DNA from: F23-B02 sp045601285
GTDB lineage: Bacteria; Bacillota; Clostridia; Oscillospirales; Oscillospiraceae
DNA length: 59,799 nucleotides
Direction of reading: 5' to 3'
Assembly (NCBI GenBank): GCA_045601285.1
Contig: JAZRZJ010000061.1
Span: 1 to 59,799, forward strand
Shown: in pieces, positions 18,028-26,589 of the stretch
Numbering within the stretch: position 1 is the first letter of the stretch
Layout of the letters: every line of letters starts with the position of its first letter
The notes under the pieces: generated by a model
What the model was told of the DNA's origin: nothing
Seen by the model: only the letters and a program-made list of their open reading frames with translations
Database searches by the model: none
Translations under genes and position numbers: made by a program

Positions 18028-18636
18028 TCAGCCGTTTTTCTTAGAGGCGGCAATGATAAGCAATGCAAGGGACATTGCAAAGAAGAGATACACGCCTACG
18101 CCGAAGAAATCCATTTCAAATTCGGCGTATATCATAAGTGCCAGTACCGTGAGCATACCGAAAATGCCTGCACCTATTCCGAAGCCTTTTCCGCTGTTCA
18201 TAAATCCCTTGATGATCGTAAGCAGATCAAGTATGCCGAAGACAATGAGGCAGCATATCAGAATAGCATTCATGGTGTCATCTGCAAATCCGGAAGCATC
18301 AATCAGGTCAAAGTAGTTAGCGGTTATGCCCCAGCCCAAGTCAACCCACGGCAGCAGCAGCATGACAAAGGCGGCTATTGCGCAGACTGCCATTACAATA
18401 CTTCCCGTGGTCAGACCGCGCTGTCCCGCAGGTGCGGTGCCGACGGGCTGTACGGGTGCGGAATAAGCGTACTGCTGAGGTGCGGAGTAAGAGGGCTGCG
18501 CAGGTGCGGAGTAAGAGGGCTGTTCGGGTTCCTTGTAAACGGGAGCTTCTACGGGTTCGGAAACGAGGGAAGCGCCGCAGCTATTGCAGAACTTTGCATT
18601 ATCCGGAACCTTGTTGCCGCAATAAGAGCAAAACAT
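18028..18636 (-). CDS. Zinc-ribbon membrane protein
   Basis: Product of 202 residues. An N-terminal zinc ribbon has CSYC (3-6) and CNSC (17-20). A flexible linker (about 30-72) is made of repeated Pro/Ser/Tyr/Ala/Gln units such as QPSYSAPA, followed by four hydrophobic segments (about 78-100, 122-142, 150-168 and 175-197). The DNA encoding the linker is a small tandem repeat (18440-18530), so its length may vary between strains. The function is unknown; similar proteins are common in Clostridia. Confidence 0.85.
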   Translation of the reverse strand: MFCSYCGNKVPDNAKFCNSCGASLVSEPVEAPVYKEPEQPSYSAPAQPSYSAPQQYAYSAPVQPVGTAPAGQRGLTTGSIVMAVCAIAAFVMLLLPWVDLGWGITANYFDLIDASGFADDTMNAILICCLIVFGILDLLTIIKGFMNSGKGFGIGAGIFGMLTVLALMIYAEFEMDFFGVGVYLFFAMSLALLIIAASKKNG

Positions 18637-18728
18637 GGCAGGATTTCCTTTCTTTTTCTGTTTTTTTATTTCTGATATGTAGATTTTAGTTTATTCTGCA
18701 TAAAAAGTCAATATTATCTGCTTTCAGG

Positions 18729-19406
18729 TCAGATGAAAAACAGGCTGCAGGCAATGAGAAGCTGACCGATGTAGTACAGTGACAGATTTGTTATTCTCAG
18801 AGAGAATTTCGTTGTGCCGCTGAAGGTGTTGAAGATAAGCACAATGTCGGAAACGGTGAACAGCACCGCGCCGATTGCGTAAAGCCATGTTGCCGTTGCG
18901 GGTGCGGCAATGAGATTTCCGATGGCGATGGCGGTCATGATGACAACCGCGCCGATGTAGAAAATGCCGAACACCTTGAAAGCGGTTTTGACCTCCATGG
19001 TCTTGAAGATGTAGGCAAGGATCGCGGCGGCAATGACAGCGCCGATGGCAATACACAGCCAGAGATTTTCGCTCTGGGGAACAAGCGCCGCAAGATAGAG
19101 AATGTGGCCCGCAAGAAAGGCCGCGATGCCCAGCAGGAAAATCTTCTGTCCCGCCTTTTCAAACACGAAGCGCAGATTAAGCAGAACATCGCCCACAGCG
19201 CCGAGAATAAGGCCGATGAAAACAAGCCTTGCAAACGCGGAGCTTGACATCATGCCGTAGGCAATTGCGCCGATGATTACAAACACGACGGAGGCACTGC
19301 CCTTGAGACAGACAGCGCCCACATATTTTTCTCTGTGCTCAACGATAATGAATGCCGCCTGAATCAGCGCGCCAAGAACACATAAAAGAACTATTCCCGT
19401 ACTCAT
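18729..19406 (-). CDS. YhhN/TMEM86 family membrane protein (lysoplasmalogenase-like)
   Basis: Product of 225 residues with about eight short transmembrane segments. The family motif GDVLLNLRF ... FLLGIAAFLAGHILYLAA is clear. Mammalian TMEM86B members hydrolyse the vinyl-ether bond of lysoplasmalogens; many Clostridia contain plasmalogens, so a lipid-turnover role is plausible but inferred. The ribosome site GGAGGAG lies within the final codons of the upstream glycerate kinase gene, three bases apart, so the two are co-translated. Confidence 0.85.
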   Translation of the reverse strand: MSTGIVLLCVLGALIQAAFIIVEHREKYVGAVCLKGSASVVFVIIGAIAYGMMSSSAFARLVFIGLILGAVGDVLLNLRFVFEKAGQKIFLLGIAAFLAGHILYLAALVPQSENLWLCIAIGAVIAAAILAYIFKTMEVKTAFKVFGIFYIGAVVIMTAIAIGNLIAAPATATWLYAIGAVLFTVSDIVLIFNTFSGTTKFSLRITNLSLYYIGQLLIACSLFFI

Positions 19407-19409
19407 TTT

Positions 19410-20654
19410 TTACTCCTCCGTTTTAATCAGTGCCACCGAAACATCGTTTACGTTTGTTCCCGTGGCGCCGGTGAATATAAGTCCGCCGCACGCCTTGAGA
19501 GCGTGGTAGGCATCGTTTTCCTTAAGCGCCTCCGCTATGGAGATTCCCATGGCGGAAAGTGATTTTTCAGTATTGCCGTCTGCGAAACCGCCTGCGGCAT
19601 CTGTGGGGCCGTCTGTGCCGTCGGAACCCACGGAGAACACACAGACATTATCTGTTCCCGAAATGCCCTCTGCGGCTGCCAGGGCGATTTCCTGATTGCG
19701 TCCGCCCTTTCCTTTGCCCGTCAGATGCACAACGGTTTCGCCGCCTGCGATAAACGCAAGGGGCTTTTTTGTGTCAGCGTTTTTCCTGATTTTTGCCGCC
19801 AGCATTCTGCCCGCGTCCCGCGCCTCACAGCAGAGGCGGTCTGTCAGAATTTCAGCCTTGTAGCCGAGCTTTTCGCAGGCATCGGCGGCTGCCCTGCACA
19901 GCTCACGGACGCTTCCCGTGACCACGGTGGTAACGTTTGCTATTTCCTTCGGCGTTTCGGTTTCAAGGCACTCAAGGGCCTTATCCGAAAGCCTGAGCTT
20001 ATATTTTTCCGCTATGTAGAGCGCCGCCTCGCAGGTGCTTGAATCGGGATAGGCGGGACCCGAGGCGATCATGTCCAGAGGGTCGCCGATGATGTCCGAA
20101 AGCACGACGGTGAATATTTTTGCGGGAGCGCAGTGAAGGGCAAAGCGTCCGCCCTTGACCAGAGATAAGCGCTTGCGTATCGTGTTTATCTCCACAATAT
20201 CCGCGCCGCTTGCAAGAAGCTGCTCTGTAATGTCCCGAAGCTCCTCCGCGCTTACCGCGGGGGCTTCAAAAAGCGCGCTTCCTCCCCCCGAAAGCAGAAA
20301 CACGACGGTGTCGTTTTCCCTGAGCTTTTCCGTCAGCCGAAGCACCTCCGCCGTGGCTGAAAAGCTGTCCTCATCGGGAACGGGGTGTCCCGCCTCGAAG
20401 ATGCGGAGCTTGCCGATTCCGCCCTTTGAATAGCCGTGCTTTGTGATGACTGCGCCGCAGTCGATTCCTTCGCCGAGAATGTCCTGCGCCGCGTCAGCCA
20501 TGCTCCAGGCGGCCTTGCCCACGGACACAAGGATAAGCCTTCCGTCACCAAAACGTTTTCCCGCAAGGGCGCGCTTGACCGCCTCATCGGGGAGCACGCG
20601 GCTTATGGCATATCCGGTTATACAGTCGCAATCCTTACGCAAGTCCAAGGGCAT
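19410..20654 (-). CDS. Glycerate 2-kinase, MOFRL/GckA family
   Basis: Product of 414 residues. It phosphorylates glycerate to 2-phosphoglycerate with ATP. The N-terminal domain holds VSVGKAAWSMADAA, the GHPVPDEDS segment and LLSGGGSALFE; the C-terminal MOFRL domain has GKGGRNQEIALA and SVGSDGTDGPTDAAG. Length fits the family. The ATG at 20654 is preceded in frame by a GTG (20657), and GAGAGGAG is close to both. It is transcribed with the YhhN gene. Two palindromic elements and a REP pair lie upstream. Confidence 0.93.
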   Translation of the reverse strand: MPLDLRKDCDCITGYAISRVLPDEAVKRALAGKRFGDGRLILVSVGKAAWSMADAAQDILGEGIDCGAVITKHGYSKGGIGKLRIFEAGHPVPDEDSFSATAEVLRLTEKLRENDTVVFLLSGGGSALFEAPAVSAEELRDITEQLLASGADIVEINTIRKRLSLVKGGRFALHCAPAKIFTVVLSDIIGDPLDMIASGPAYPDSSTCEAALYIAEKYKLRLSDKALECLETETPKEIANVTTVVTGSVRELCRAAADACEKLGYKAEILTDRLCCEARDAGRMLAAKIRKNADTKKPLAFIAGGETVVHLTGKGKGGRNQEIALAAAEGISGTDNVCVFSVGSDGTDGPTDAAGGFADGNTEKSLSAMGISIAEALKENDAYHALKACGGLIFTGATGTNVNDVSVALIKTEE

Positions 20655-20725
20655 CACTCCTCTCAGCTTTGTTATAGCAGAATATGAACGGCTTGTCCAT
20701 AAAATTTAAATTGCCGCAAAAAAAC

Positions 20726-20797
20726 TGTCATTCTGAGCGCAGCGAAGAATCTCTTTCTGTGCAGGGGATTCTTCGTCGCAGGCTCCTCAGAATGACA
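20726..20797. repeat. Palindromic TGTCATTCTGAG element, copy B
   Basis: A 72-base copy with complete 12-base outer arms; the right inner arm reads TTCTTCGTCGCAGGCTCC. Upstream of the glycerate kinase gene. Confidence 0.85.
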
Positions 20798-20820
20798 GGC
20801 GATGCTTAGCGTTACGCAGA

Positions 20821-20895
20821 CGGAACAGGCAAGCCTGTTCCCTACAGTAGTGCAAGCGGCGGTTTTCTCTGTAGGGAACGGTCTTGACCGTTCCG
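20821..20895. repeat. Inverted pair of REP sequences (BIME-like)
   Basis: Two 25-base REPs face each other. The first, 20821-20845, read on the minus strand is GTAG followed by a hairpin with arms GGAACAGGC and GCCTGTTCC around TT. The second, 20871-20895 on the plus strand, is GTAG followed by arms GGAACGGTC and GACCGTTCC wait-free around TT. The stems differ at two positions that change together, so pairing is kept. The 25-base spacer contains AGTAGTGCAAGCGGCGG. The architecture matches the REPs at the transposase gene near 50 kb. Confidence 0.8.
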
Positions 20896-20917
20896 AATCC
20901 ACCGCAACCCAAAAAAC

Positions 20918-20988
20918 TGTCATTCTGAGCGCAGCGAAGAATCTCTTAACTCAGGAGATTCTTCGGAACTGCGTTCCTCAGAATGACA
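20918..20988. repeat. Palindromic TGTCATTCTGAG element, copy C
   Basis: A 71-base copy, ending 20 bases before the stop codon of the reductase gene at 21008; on the minus strand it follows that gene and could act as its transcription-end hairpin. Nothing else is visible in 20655-21007 beyond this copy, copy B and the REP pair. Confidence 0.85.
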
Positions 20989-21007
20989 GCATTATCGGGG
21001 ATTTATA

Positions 21008-22213
21008 TCAGCCCAGATATTCACCGGGTACTTCGATGATAATATCGGATACGGGGAAGGAGCAGCAGGGGTGGATATAGCCGCTTTCCCTGTCTGCCCA
21101 GCGGCGAAATTCGCGGTCGGCGGGAACAAACACTCCGCCTGCCAGCAGCTTGCTGCGGCACCAGCCGCATTCACCTGCGCGGCAGCGGGAGGGCGCCTTG
21201 ATGCCCGCACGCTCAATGGCAACCAGCAGGGTCTCGTTTGCGGAGGCCTTGATGTCGTATTCCTCGGCACCGCGTTTTACCTTTACGTCGAACACCTCAT
21301 CTTTGCACTCTGCGGGGTAGCCTTCCTCTTCCCAGACGGTCTTGGTCACGCCCATTGCTTCATGGCGGGGCTTCTTGTGACCGCCGAGCTTGCCCAGCTC
21401 CTCAAGAACTGCCCTGTACATATTCTCGGGACCGCAGACATAAACCGCATAATGCTCGGGAGCGTATTTTTCGATGATTTCGGCGGTGATGTGGCCGTGC
21501 TCATAGCCCTCCTTCTCCTCGCGGGAGAGGACATGGACGATTTTCACCTTTTCGCACCTTGCAGCGATTTCATCAAACTCCTCTTTGAAGAGAATATCCT
21601 CTTCCGTGCGGGAGTTGAAAATTACGGTGAGGTTAAAGTCCTCAACACCGTCGGCGATGGCGCGTGCCATTGCGATATACGGGGTGATGCCGACACCGCC
21701 TGCAATGGCAACAACGTCCTTGCCGTCACGCATGGGCTCATAGTACATGAAGCCCTCAGCGCCGGAAATTCTGACCTCATCGCCCACCTTCCAGTTGGCG
21801 AGAATCCAGTTTGCCGCGAAGCCATCGGGATATTCCTTGACGGTTATCTCCACAAGACCTTTCTTTGCCTGCTTGGGAGAGGAGGATACGGAGTAGGGAC
21901 GGGTTGTATGGGTGCCGTCAATATCGAGGCTAACGCAGATATACTGACCTGCGCGGATAACGCCTGCACTCTTTCCGTCCTTACGGCGAAGCAGGAAGCT
22001 CTTTGCGCCCTTGCGCTCGGTGATTTTTTCGATGACCATGAGCTGAGCTTCGGGGCGGAAGCGCTTTGCAGCCTCGTTAATGGGGAAGGTGCCGGAAATC
22101 TCCTTTGCCGGAGCTGCCTGAATTGCTTTTTCACGGATCTTCGCCATGTTCTTGAACTTCAGCATATCGAGGACGCCGATGACGCCGACTTTTACATTGA
22201 GTTTATCAGCCAT
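21008..22213 (-). CDS. FAD/NAD(P)H reductase with C-terminal 2Fe-2S ferredoxin domain
   Basis: Product of 401 residues. A ferredoxin-reductase FAD domain (about 55-160) has RPYSVSSSP, followed by an NAD(P)-binding domain (about 165-285) with AIAGGVGITPYIAMARA and VYVCGPENMY. The C-terminal ferredoxin domain (about 315-401) has the plant-type cluster ligands CRAGECGWC and a later Cys in HPCCSF. The first 50 residues are an extra N-terminal segment not usual for this class. It overlaps the flavoprotein gene upstream by one base (TAATG), so it probably passes electrons from NAD(P)H to that partner. Confidence 0.85.
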   Translation of the reverse strand: MADKLNVKVGVIGVLDMLKFKNMAKIREKAIQAAPAKEISGTFPINEAAKRFRPEAQLMVIEKITERKGAKSFLLRRKDGKSAGVIRAGQYICVSLDIDGTHTTRPYSVSSSPKQAKKGLVEITVKEYPDGFAANWILANWKVGDEVRISGAEGFMYYEPMRDGKDVVAIAGGVGITPYIAMARAIADGVEDFNLTVIFNSRTEEDILFKEEFDEIAARCEKVKIVHVLSREEKEGYEHGHITAEIIEKYAPEHYAVYVCGPENMYRAVLEELGKLGGHKKPRHEAMGVTKTVWEEEGYPAECKDEVFDVKVKRGAEEYDIKASANETLLVAIERAGIKAPSRCRAGECGWCRSKLLAGGVFVPADREFRRWADRESGYIHPCCSFPVSDIIIEVPGEYLG

Positions 22214-23754
22214 TATTTTGCTCCTCCTTCTGCCATTTCCTTAAGCGCGGTGTTTGCAATGAGCTGACCGCAGATCAAATTTGCGCTGTAGCCGTCACCG
22301 CGGGGACCCGAGGTGCCGATGGGACGCATACCCTTGATGGGATAGTCGCTGCCCAGCATCATCATACGTGCCATCATGCCGTCCCAGTCGCGTGTTTCAT
22401 AGCCGTAAACGCTGCCTTCGGGAACGCCCAGATAACGTGCGAAGGTCAGAGGCGAGGAAACCACCATTTCCTCAATGTGCGGCTGGATGTCAATGCCCGT
22501 CTTCTCCTTGAGAAGTCTTACCATCTTTGCGGCGTGGGCGTTCTTCTTTTCGGTGTAATCCTCCTCGGTGATACCGTTCCAGTCATTTGTGGACGCCATG
22601 GTGGTGAAGAATATTACGCAGGTGCCTTCGGGTGAGAACTTCGGGTTTGCAACATTGTGACACAGAGCAATGGTGAAGTTATTCTCCTCCATGCCCGCCT
22701 GCATGCTGTTGTATTCCTTTTCGGAGTCTGCGCTGCCTGCAAGGAAGATTGAATAGTCATTGAAGCCCAGCTCCTCGTGAGTGCAGTCAAGACCGAAGTA
22801 GGCGGTCATCATGCGTGCACCGAACCTCTGTCCGCGGGCTGCGGAAAGCTTCTTTTCGCGCTCGGGAATGAGCTCCCTGGGCATCATCTTACCGTAAATG
22901 ATATCGGGGTTGATGTTTGCGAGAACATAGTCGCAGTCAACCTGACCGAGAGTTGTCCTTACGCCGCAGCAGCGGTCACCGTCAAAGAGAAATTCTTCGG
23001 CGCGGCAGTTGAACCACACATCACCGCCAAGCTCACGGAAGCGCTCCAGCATGGCACAGCTCAGCTCGTGAGAGGTGTGGGCGGGAATGTAGGCGCTGCG
23101 GGAAACATACTTGTGAACCATGGCCGCATAGTGAATGAAGCTCAGGTGGTTCATGTCAACACCCAGATAGCCCCAGTAGGTTGAGAGAATGTCCTGCGCC
23201 TTCATGGGCAGCTTCAGGGCATCGAACACCTTCTTGGTGGGATAGCCGCCCGTGCGCAGAAGGTTGGGATACTTTGCCTTGAGGACATTTGAGTCCGCGT
23301 GTCCCTTGGAGGCGGTGATATAGGCGATGCCGTCCAGAACCTCCTCAAAGAGCTCAAACAGCTCGTCAACCTTTTTCTCACAGCCGGGAACCTCTCTGCA
23401 GAGTGCTTTTTTAAAGTTTTCAATACCCGTAGGCATGGTTACGTCCATGGGCTTGCCGTCAGAGCCGGTGGTGATAACGCGGAAGCAGTCGGGAACCTCG
23501 TACCAGTCCAGCTTTACGCCGTAGGCGTCAAGGAGATTGCGTACATCACCGGGGTTGTCCGCAGGACCGTAGTCACACAGCTCGTGGAGAGAGGGCTCAA
23601 ACTCAAAGCGTCCTCTCACAAAGCTGGTGGAGCAGCCGCCGGGAAGATTGTGCTGCTCTATAAGCAGAGTCTTCTTGCCTGCAAGAGCAGTCTGGATGGA
23701 TGCGGACAGACCTGCAAGACCTGCACCAACAACCACCACATCATATTTGGGCAT
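22213..23754 (-). CDS. Phytoene-desaturase/retinol-saturase-like FAD oxidoreductase
   Basis: Product of 513 residues. The N-terminal dinucleotide motif VVVVGAGLAGLSASIQTA is followed by EQHNLPGGCSTSF, as in the CrtI/amine-oxidase-like family, and the C-terminal FAD contact region is GMRPIGTSGPRGDGYSANLICGQL. No carotenoid genes are nearby, so a carotenoid role is unlikely; with its reductase partner it more likely saturates or isomerises a hydrophobic unsaturated substrate. The substrate is unknown. A clear GGAGGAAA site precedes the ATG. Confidence 0.8.
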   Translation of the reverse strand: MPKYDVVVVGAGLAGLSASIQTALAGKKTLLIEQHNLPGGCSTSFVRGRFEFEPSLHELCDYGPADNPGDVRNLLDAYGVKLDWYEVPDCFRVITTGSDGKPMDVTMPTGIENFKKALCREVPGCEKKVDELFELFEEVLDGIAYITASKGHADSNVLKAKYPNLLRTGGYPTKKVFDALKLPMKAQDILSTYWGYLGVDMNHLSFIHYAAMVHKYVSRSAYIPAHTSHELSCAMLERFRELGGDVWFNCRAEEFLFDGDRCCGVRTTLGQVDCDYVLANINPDIIYGKMMPRELIPEREKKLSAARGQRFGARMMTAYFGLDCTHEELGFNDYSIFLAGSADSEKEYNSMQAGMEENNFTIALCHNVANPKFSPEGTCVIFFTTMASTNDWNGITEEDYTEKKNAHAAKMVRLLKEKTGIDIQPHIEEMVVSSPLTFARYLGVPEGSVYGYETRDWDGMMARMMMLGSDYPIKGMRPIGTSGPRGDGYSANLICGQLIANTALKEMAEGGAK

Positions 23755-23867
23755 ATGCGTTTCCTCCGTTTCATATTTTTAATTTTATTTTCAATCCGAA
23801 TGTGGACATACCACAGCTTTAGTTTACCCCAAAGCTGCGGCATCAACAAGAAAAACATCGTTAATTG

Positions 23868-23919
23868 ATTGACAAAATGTGTCGCGGCATTTTGTGCATT
23901 ATGCCAAAAGTTTGTCAAT
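23868..23919. promoter_or_regulatory. Nested dyad upstream of the flavoprotein operon
   Basis: Outer arms ATTGACAAA (23868-23876) and TTTGTCAAT (23911-23919) enclose inner arms GGCAT (23886-23890) and ATGCC (23901-23905). It lies about 115 bases before the flavoprotein start, and the outer arm carries a TTGACA -35-like hexamer on each strand. A regulator site or a hairpin is possible. The rest of 23755-24000 is AT-rich leader plus the REP copy. Confidence 0.5.
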
Positions 23920-23940
23920 TGCCCGTGTCTGTTCAGCAGG

Positions 23941-23965
23941 CGGAATAGGCAAGCCTGTTCCCTAC
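23941..23965 (-). repeat. REP sequence
   Basis: A single 25-base REP: on the minus strand GTAG, then arms GGAACAGGC and GCCTATTCC around TT, with one G-T wobble. The following 20 bases (CAGTTGTGC...GGTGGTTTT on the plus strand) resemble the spacer of the pair at 20821-20895. Confidence 0.75.
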
Positions 23966-24000
23966 AGTTGTGCGGACGGTGGTTTTTTCCCTGAAAATTG

Positions 24001-24026
24001 AAAGAGCACCCATCGGGTGCTCTTTT
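24001..24026 (-). terminator. Terminator of the ketopantoate-reductase-like gene
   Basis: AAAGAGCACCC / GGGTGCTCTTT with a three- or four-base loop, directly at the gene end on the minus strand. Confidence 0.8.
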
Positions 24027-24027
24027 A

Positions 24028-25032
24028 TTACAGCTCGTCAATATTGGAAACGCTGATTTTGCGCTTGCCGTCCTCGATTTCCTTAATCATGCGCGTAAGC
24101 TTGTCATTCACGGGAGTGGGTACGCCGAATTCCTTGCCCTTTGCGGCAATGTAGCCGTTCATGATGTCAATTTCTGTTCTGCGGCCTTTCTCAAGGGACT
24201 GCAGGGTTGAGGGCTTGACGTTTTTATACTTGAGCTTTCCCACAAGGAAAATCACAAGCTCGCACACGCCGTTGAAGACCCTGTTATCCGCAAGCATAAA
24301 AAGGTTGTAATTTAAAAGCTTGCCGTACTTGGGAACGTTAAGTCCCATGGCGCGTGCAACCTTCATGCCCTCGCGGCAGATGTCCAGGAAGGTTTTCTTT
24401 GCCTTTTTGTGCTCCAGCGTCTGACCTAAGGTAAGGCCCGAAATTCCCGCCAGGGAATTGATGCAGGAGTTGATTATGACCTTGGAGTAAAGCCTTGAGA
24501 TGATGTCCTCGGAAACCTGCGTGGGAAGTGCGGCGGACAGCATTTCCGCAAGAGCGTCAAGCTTCTTGGGGTGAAAGCCGTTGGGCATGCCGATGTAGAA
24601 CTCGCCTCCGCTTGTGACCTGAACGTGATTGTCTTCAAGCAGGGTTGCGCCGAAGCCAATCATGCAGCTTACGGTGCGCTTTTCGCCCACGACCTCCGCC
24701 AGCATATCGGTGCATATACCGTTCTGCAGGGAGATTACAAGGGAGTCCTCTTTGAGATGGGGAAGCATCTGCCGCGCCACATCGGGCATCTGCTGATACT
24801 TCGTTGCGATGAAGCAAACGTCATATTCGCCCTCAAGAGAATCCACCGAGGGATATGCGTTCATCTTCGTTGTGTAGTTTCCGAGGGCGCCCTCGAGAAC
24901 GAAGCCGCGTTCACGGATTGTCTTTGCCTTTTCTTCGCCGTGGGCCACCACGTCGATATCGTAGCCATGCTCTTTAATCATGACAGCAACCGTTCCGCCG
25001 ATGCTGCCCGTGCCGATAAGTACAGTTCTCAT
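24028..25032 (-). CDS. 2-dehydropantoate 2-reductase (ApbA/PanE) family protein
   Basis: Product of 334 residues. The N-terminal Rossmann domain starts with VLIGTGSIGGTVAVM, and the C-terminal helical domain contains the family's SKVIINSCINSLAGISGLTLGQTL block with Lys and Asn residues at the active site, and a terminal KGRRTEIDIMNGYI. It reduces ketopantoate to pantoate with NADPH, or a similar 2-oxoacid. At 334 residues it is longer than E. coli PanE (about 300). The start at 25032 has CGGAGGAAAAG at good spacing. Since coaX and a probable pantothenate importer are also in the window, a true PanE role is possible but not shown. Confidence 0.85.
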   Translation of the reverse strand: MRTVLIGTGSIGGTVAVMIKEHGYDIDVVAHGEEKAKTIRERGFVLEGALGNYTTKMNAYPSVDSLEGEYDVCFIATKYQQMPDVARQMLPHLKEDSLVISLQNGICTDMLAEVVGEKRTVSCMIGFGATLLEDNHVQVTSGGEFYIGMPNGFHPKKLDALAEMLSAALPTQVSEDIISRLYSKVIINSCINSLAGISGLTLGQTLEHKKAKKTFLDICREGMKVARAMGLNVPKYGKLLNYNLFMLADNRVFNGVCELVIFLVGKLKYKNVKPSTLQSLEKGRRTEIDIMNGYIAAKGKEFGVPTPVNDKLTRMIKEIEDGKRKISVSNIDEL

Positions 25033-25107
25033 TTTCTTTTCCTCCGCCGTAATTTTTACCTCGGATATATTAAAATTATATACCATGTATAGTCTGTCTT
25101 CAAGTAC

Positions 25108-25135
25108 AAAAAAGCAAGCCGCAGCTTGCTTTTTT
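25108..25135 (-). terminator. Terminator between the amidohydrolase and PanE-like genes
   Basis: AAAAAAGCAAGC / GCTTGCTTTTTT with a short CGCA loop, three bases after the amidohydrolase stop on the minus strand. It separates the two genes into different transcripts. Confidence 0.85.
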
Positions 25136-25137
25136 CT

Positions 25138-26268
25138 TCACTTTCCCTGCCAGACGATTTCGCCGTTTATTATAGTTGCCTTCAGCGTACCCGAGATTTC
25201 AAGGGGATTTCCGTCAAAAATCGCCATATCCGCGTCCTTGCCTATGGTGAGGCTTCCCAGCCGATTGTCAACGCGGCAGATACGCGCCGCGTCCATGGTT
25301 ATGGCTCTCAGTGCCTCCCATTCGCCGAGACCCTCCTTTGCGGCTAAAGCTGTGCAAAGAGGCAGATACTGAATGCGTGAAACGGGGTGGTCGGTGGTGA
25401 TTGCCACGGTAACACCCGCTCTTCGCAGTATGCCCGCCGTTTTGAAATCCGAAAGACTTACCTCGTCCTTTGTGCGTGAGGCAAGGGACGGGCCCACAAT
25501 TGCGGGAAAGCCGCTTTCCGCAATCTTTTCCGCAATGAGATGTCCCTCTGTGCAATGGTCAAGGGTCAGCTCAAGGTCAAATTCCTTTGCGATGCGTATG
25601 GCAGTGAGGATATCGTCGGTGCGGTGGACATGGGCTTTGAGCGGGATTTTCTTCTCAAAAAGCTCACGGTAGCACTCCATGCAGAAATCACCCTCGCCGC
25701 CGCTTTCAAAATACTGCCTTGCAAGGAAAAGCTCCTCCCTTATAAGCGACGCGATGCCCATTCGCGTTGAGGGCATATTCCCGTTGAGTCCGTAGCTGGA
25801 CATGGGATTTTCCCCGAAGGCGATTTTGATTGCCGCAGGCGCAAGCACAACCATGTCGTCCACACAGCGTCCGCTGGTTTTAATGAAGGCAAACTGTCCG
25901 CCTATGGCGTTGGCGCTTCCCGGTCCCACCATGACACCAGTTATGCCCGCCGCAAGCGCATTGTGGAAGGCGCTGTCCATGGGGTTTATGGCGTCTATTG
26001 CCCGCATACACGGAGTGACGGGGTTTGTGTTTTCGTTGCTTTCATCGTTCACGGAGGTGATTTTTTCCTCTGCAATGCCTATATGACTGTGGGCATCAAT
26101 GAAGCCCGGATAAACATACAGCCCTTCGGCATCGTAAACCTTCATTCCCTCCGTTGCCTCTATGCGCTTTCCGATTTCCGCAATTTTTCCGTTGCGTATA
26201 AGCAGGTCCTTATGAACAGGTCCCTTTTCGTCCATTGTAAAAAGCGTTCCGTTTTTTATTAAAAGCAT
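25138..26268 (-). CDS. Amidohydrolase, imidazolonepropionase-like
   Basis: Product of 376 residues with a TIM-barrel metal hydrolase pattern. The HxH motif is FIDAHSHIG (near residue 60), a later pair of His follows in LKAHVHRTDD and LTLDHCTEGH, and the metal-binding Asp is in ITTDHPVS. The final strands (GSLTIGKDADMAIFDGNPLEISG) form the composite N/C-terminal beta sandwich. No histidine-degradation genes are close, so the substrate is open; a cyclic amide or a modified dipeptide are options. Confidence 0.85.
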   Translation of the reverse strand: MLLIKNGTLFTMDEKGPVHKDLLIRNGKIAEIGKRIEATEGMKVYDAEGLYVYPGFIDAHSHIGIAEEKITSVNDESNENTNPVTPCMRAIDAINPMDSAFHNALAAGITGVMVGPGSANAIGGQFAFIKTSGRCVDDMVVLAPAAIKIAFGENPMSSYGLNGNMPSTRMGIASLIREELFLARQYFESGGEGDFCMECYRELFEKKIPLKAHVHRTDDILTAIRIAKEFDLELTLDHCTEGHLIAEKIAESGFPAIVGPSLASRTKDEVSLSDFKTAGILRRAGVTVAITTDHPVSRIQYLPLCTALAAKEGLGEWEALRAITMDAARICRVDNRLGSLTIGKDADMAIFDGNPLEISGTLKATIINGEIVWQGK

Positions 26269-26365
26269 AAGCTTTGCCCCTCTTTTTTAAAAAATTTTTT
26301 GGACACGTATAGCTTTCCGCAAAATGAGGCAAACTATCCTTGCTGAATAAAAAGGAGGGTCAATT

Positions 26366-26557
26366 ATGAACCAGAATCAGAATAACCAGCAGAACAACCG
26401 CAACAACCAGAATAACCAGAACAATCAGAACAATCAGAACAATCAGAACAACCGCAACAACCAGAACAACCAGAATAACCAGAATAACCAGAACAACCAG
26501 AAGAACAAGCAGAATCAGCAGAACGACAACAACCGCAACAACCAGAACAACCGATAA
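26366..26557 (+). CDS. Asn/Gln-repeat microprotein
   Basis: Product of 63 residues made almost only of Asn and Gln with scattered Arg, Lys and Asp; after MNQNQ it runs as repeats of NNQ with NNR every few units. The DNA is an imperfect 9-base minisatellite (CAGAACAAY). A strong ribosome site, AAAGGAGGGTCAATT, and an immediate terminator argue that it is translated. It has no hydrophobic residues, so it should be disordered and basic. The composition recalls gamma-type small acid-soluble spore proteins, which are also Gln/Asn-rich, but the typical sequence of that family is not present. The function is unknown. Confidence 0.7.
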   Translation: MNQNQNNQQNNRNNQNNQNNQNNQNNQNNRNNQNNQNNQNNQNNQKNKQNQQNDNNRNNQNNR

Positions 26558-26589
26558 AAAAAACGACACGCACAAGCGTGTCGTTTTTT
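26558..26589 (+). terminator. Terminator of the microprotein gene
   Basis: AAAAAACGACACGC / GCGTGTCGTTTTTT with an ACAA loop, starting at the stop codon. An identical hairpin stands at 26798-26830. Confidence 0.9.

Noticed and set aside
20871..20895. REP hairpins read as simple transcription terminators
   Set aside because: They have no T-run, keep a fixed GTAG and 25-base length, and occur as an inverted pair and inside a gene.
26366..26557. Short tandem repeats that might be a CRISPR array
   Set aside because: The unit is 9 bases without spacers and encodes an open frame; no cas gene is near.
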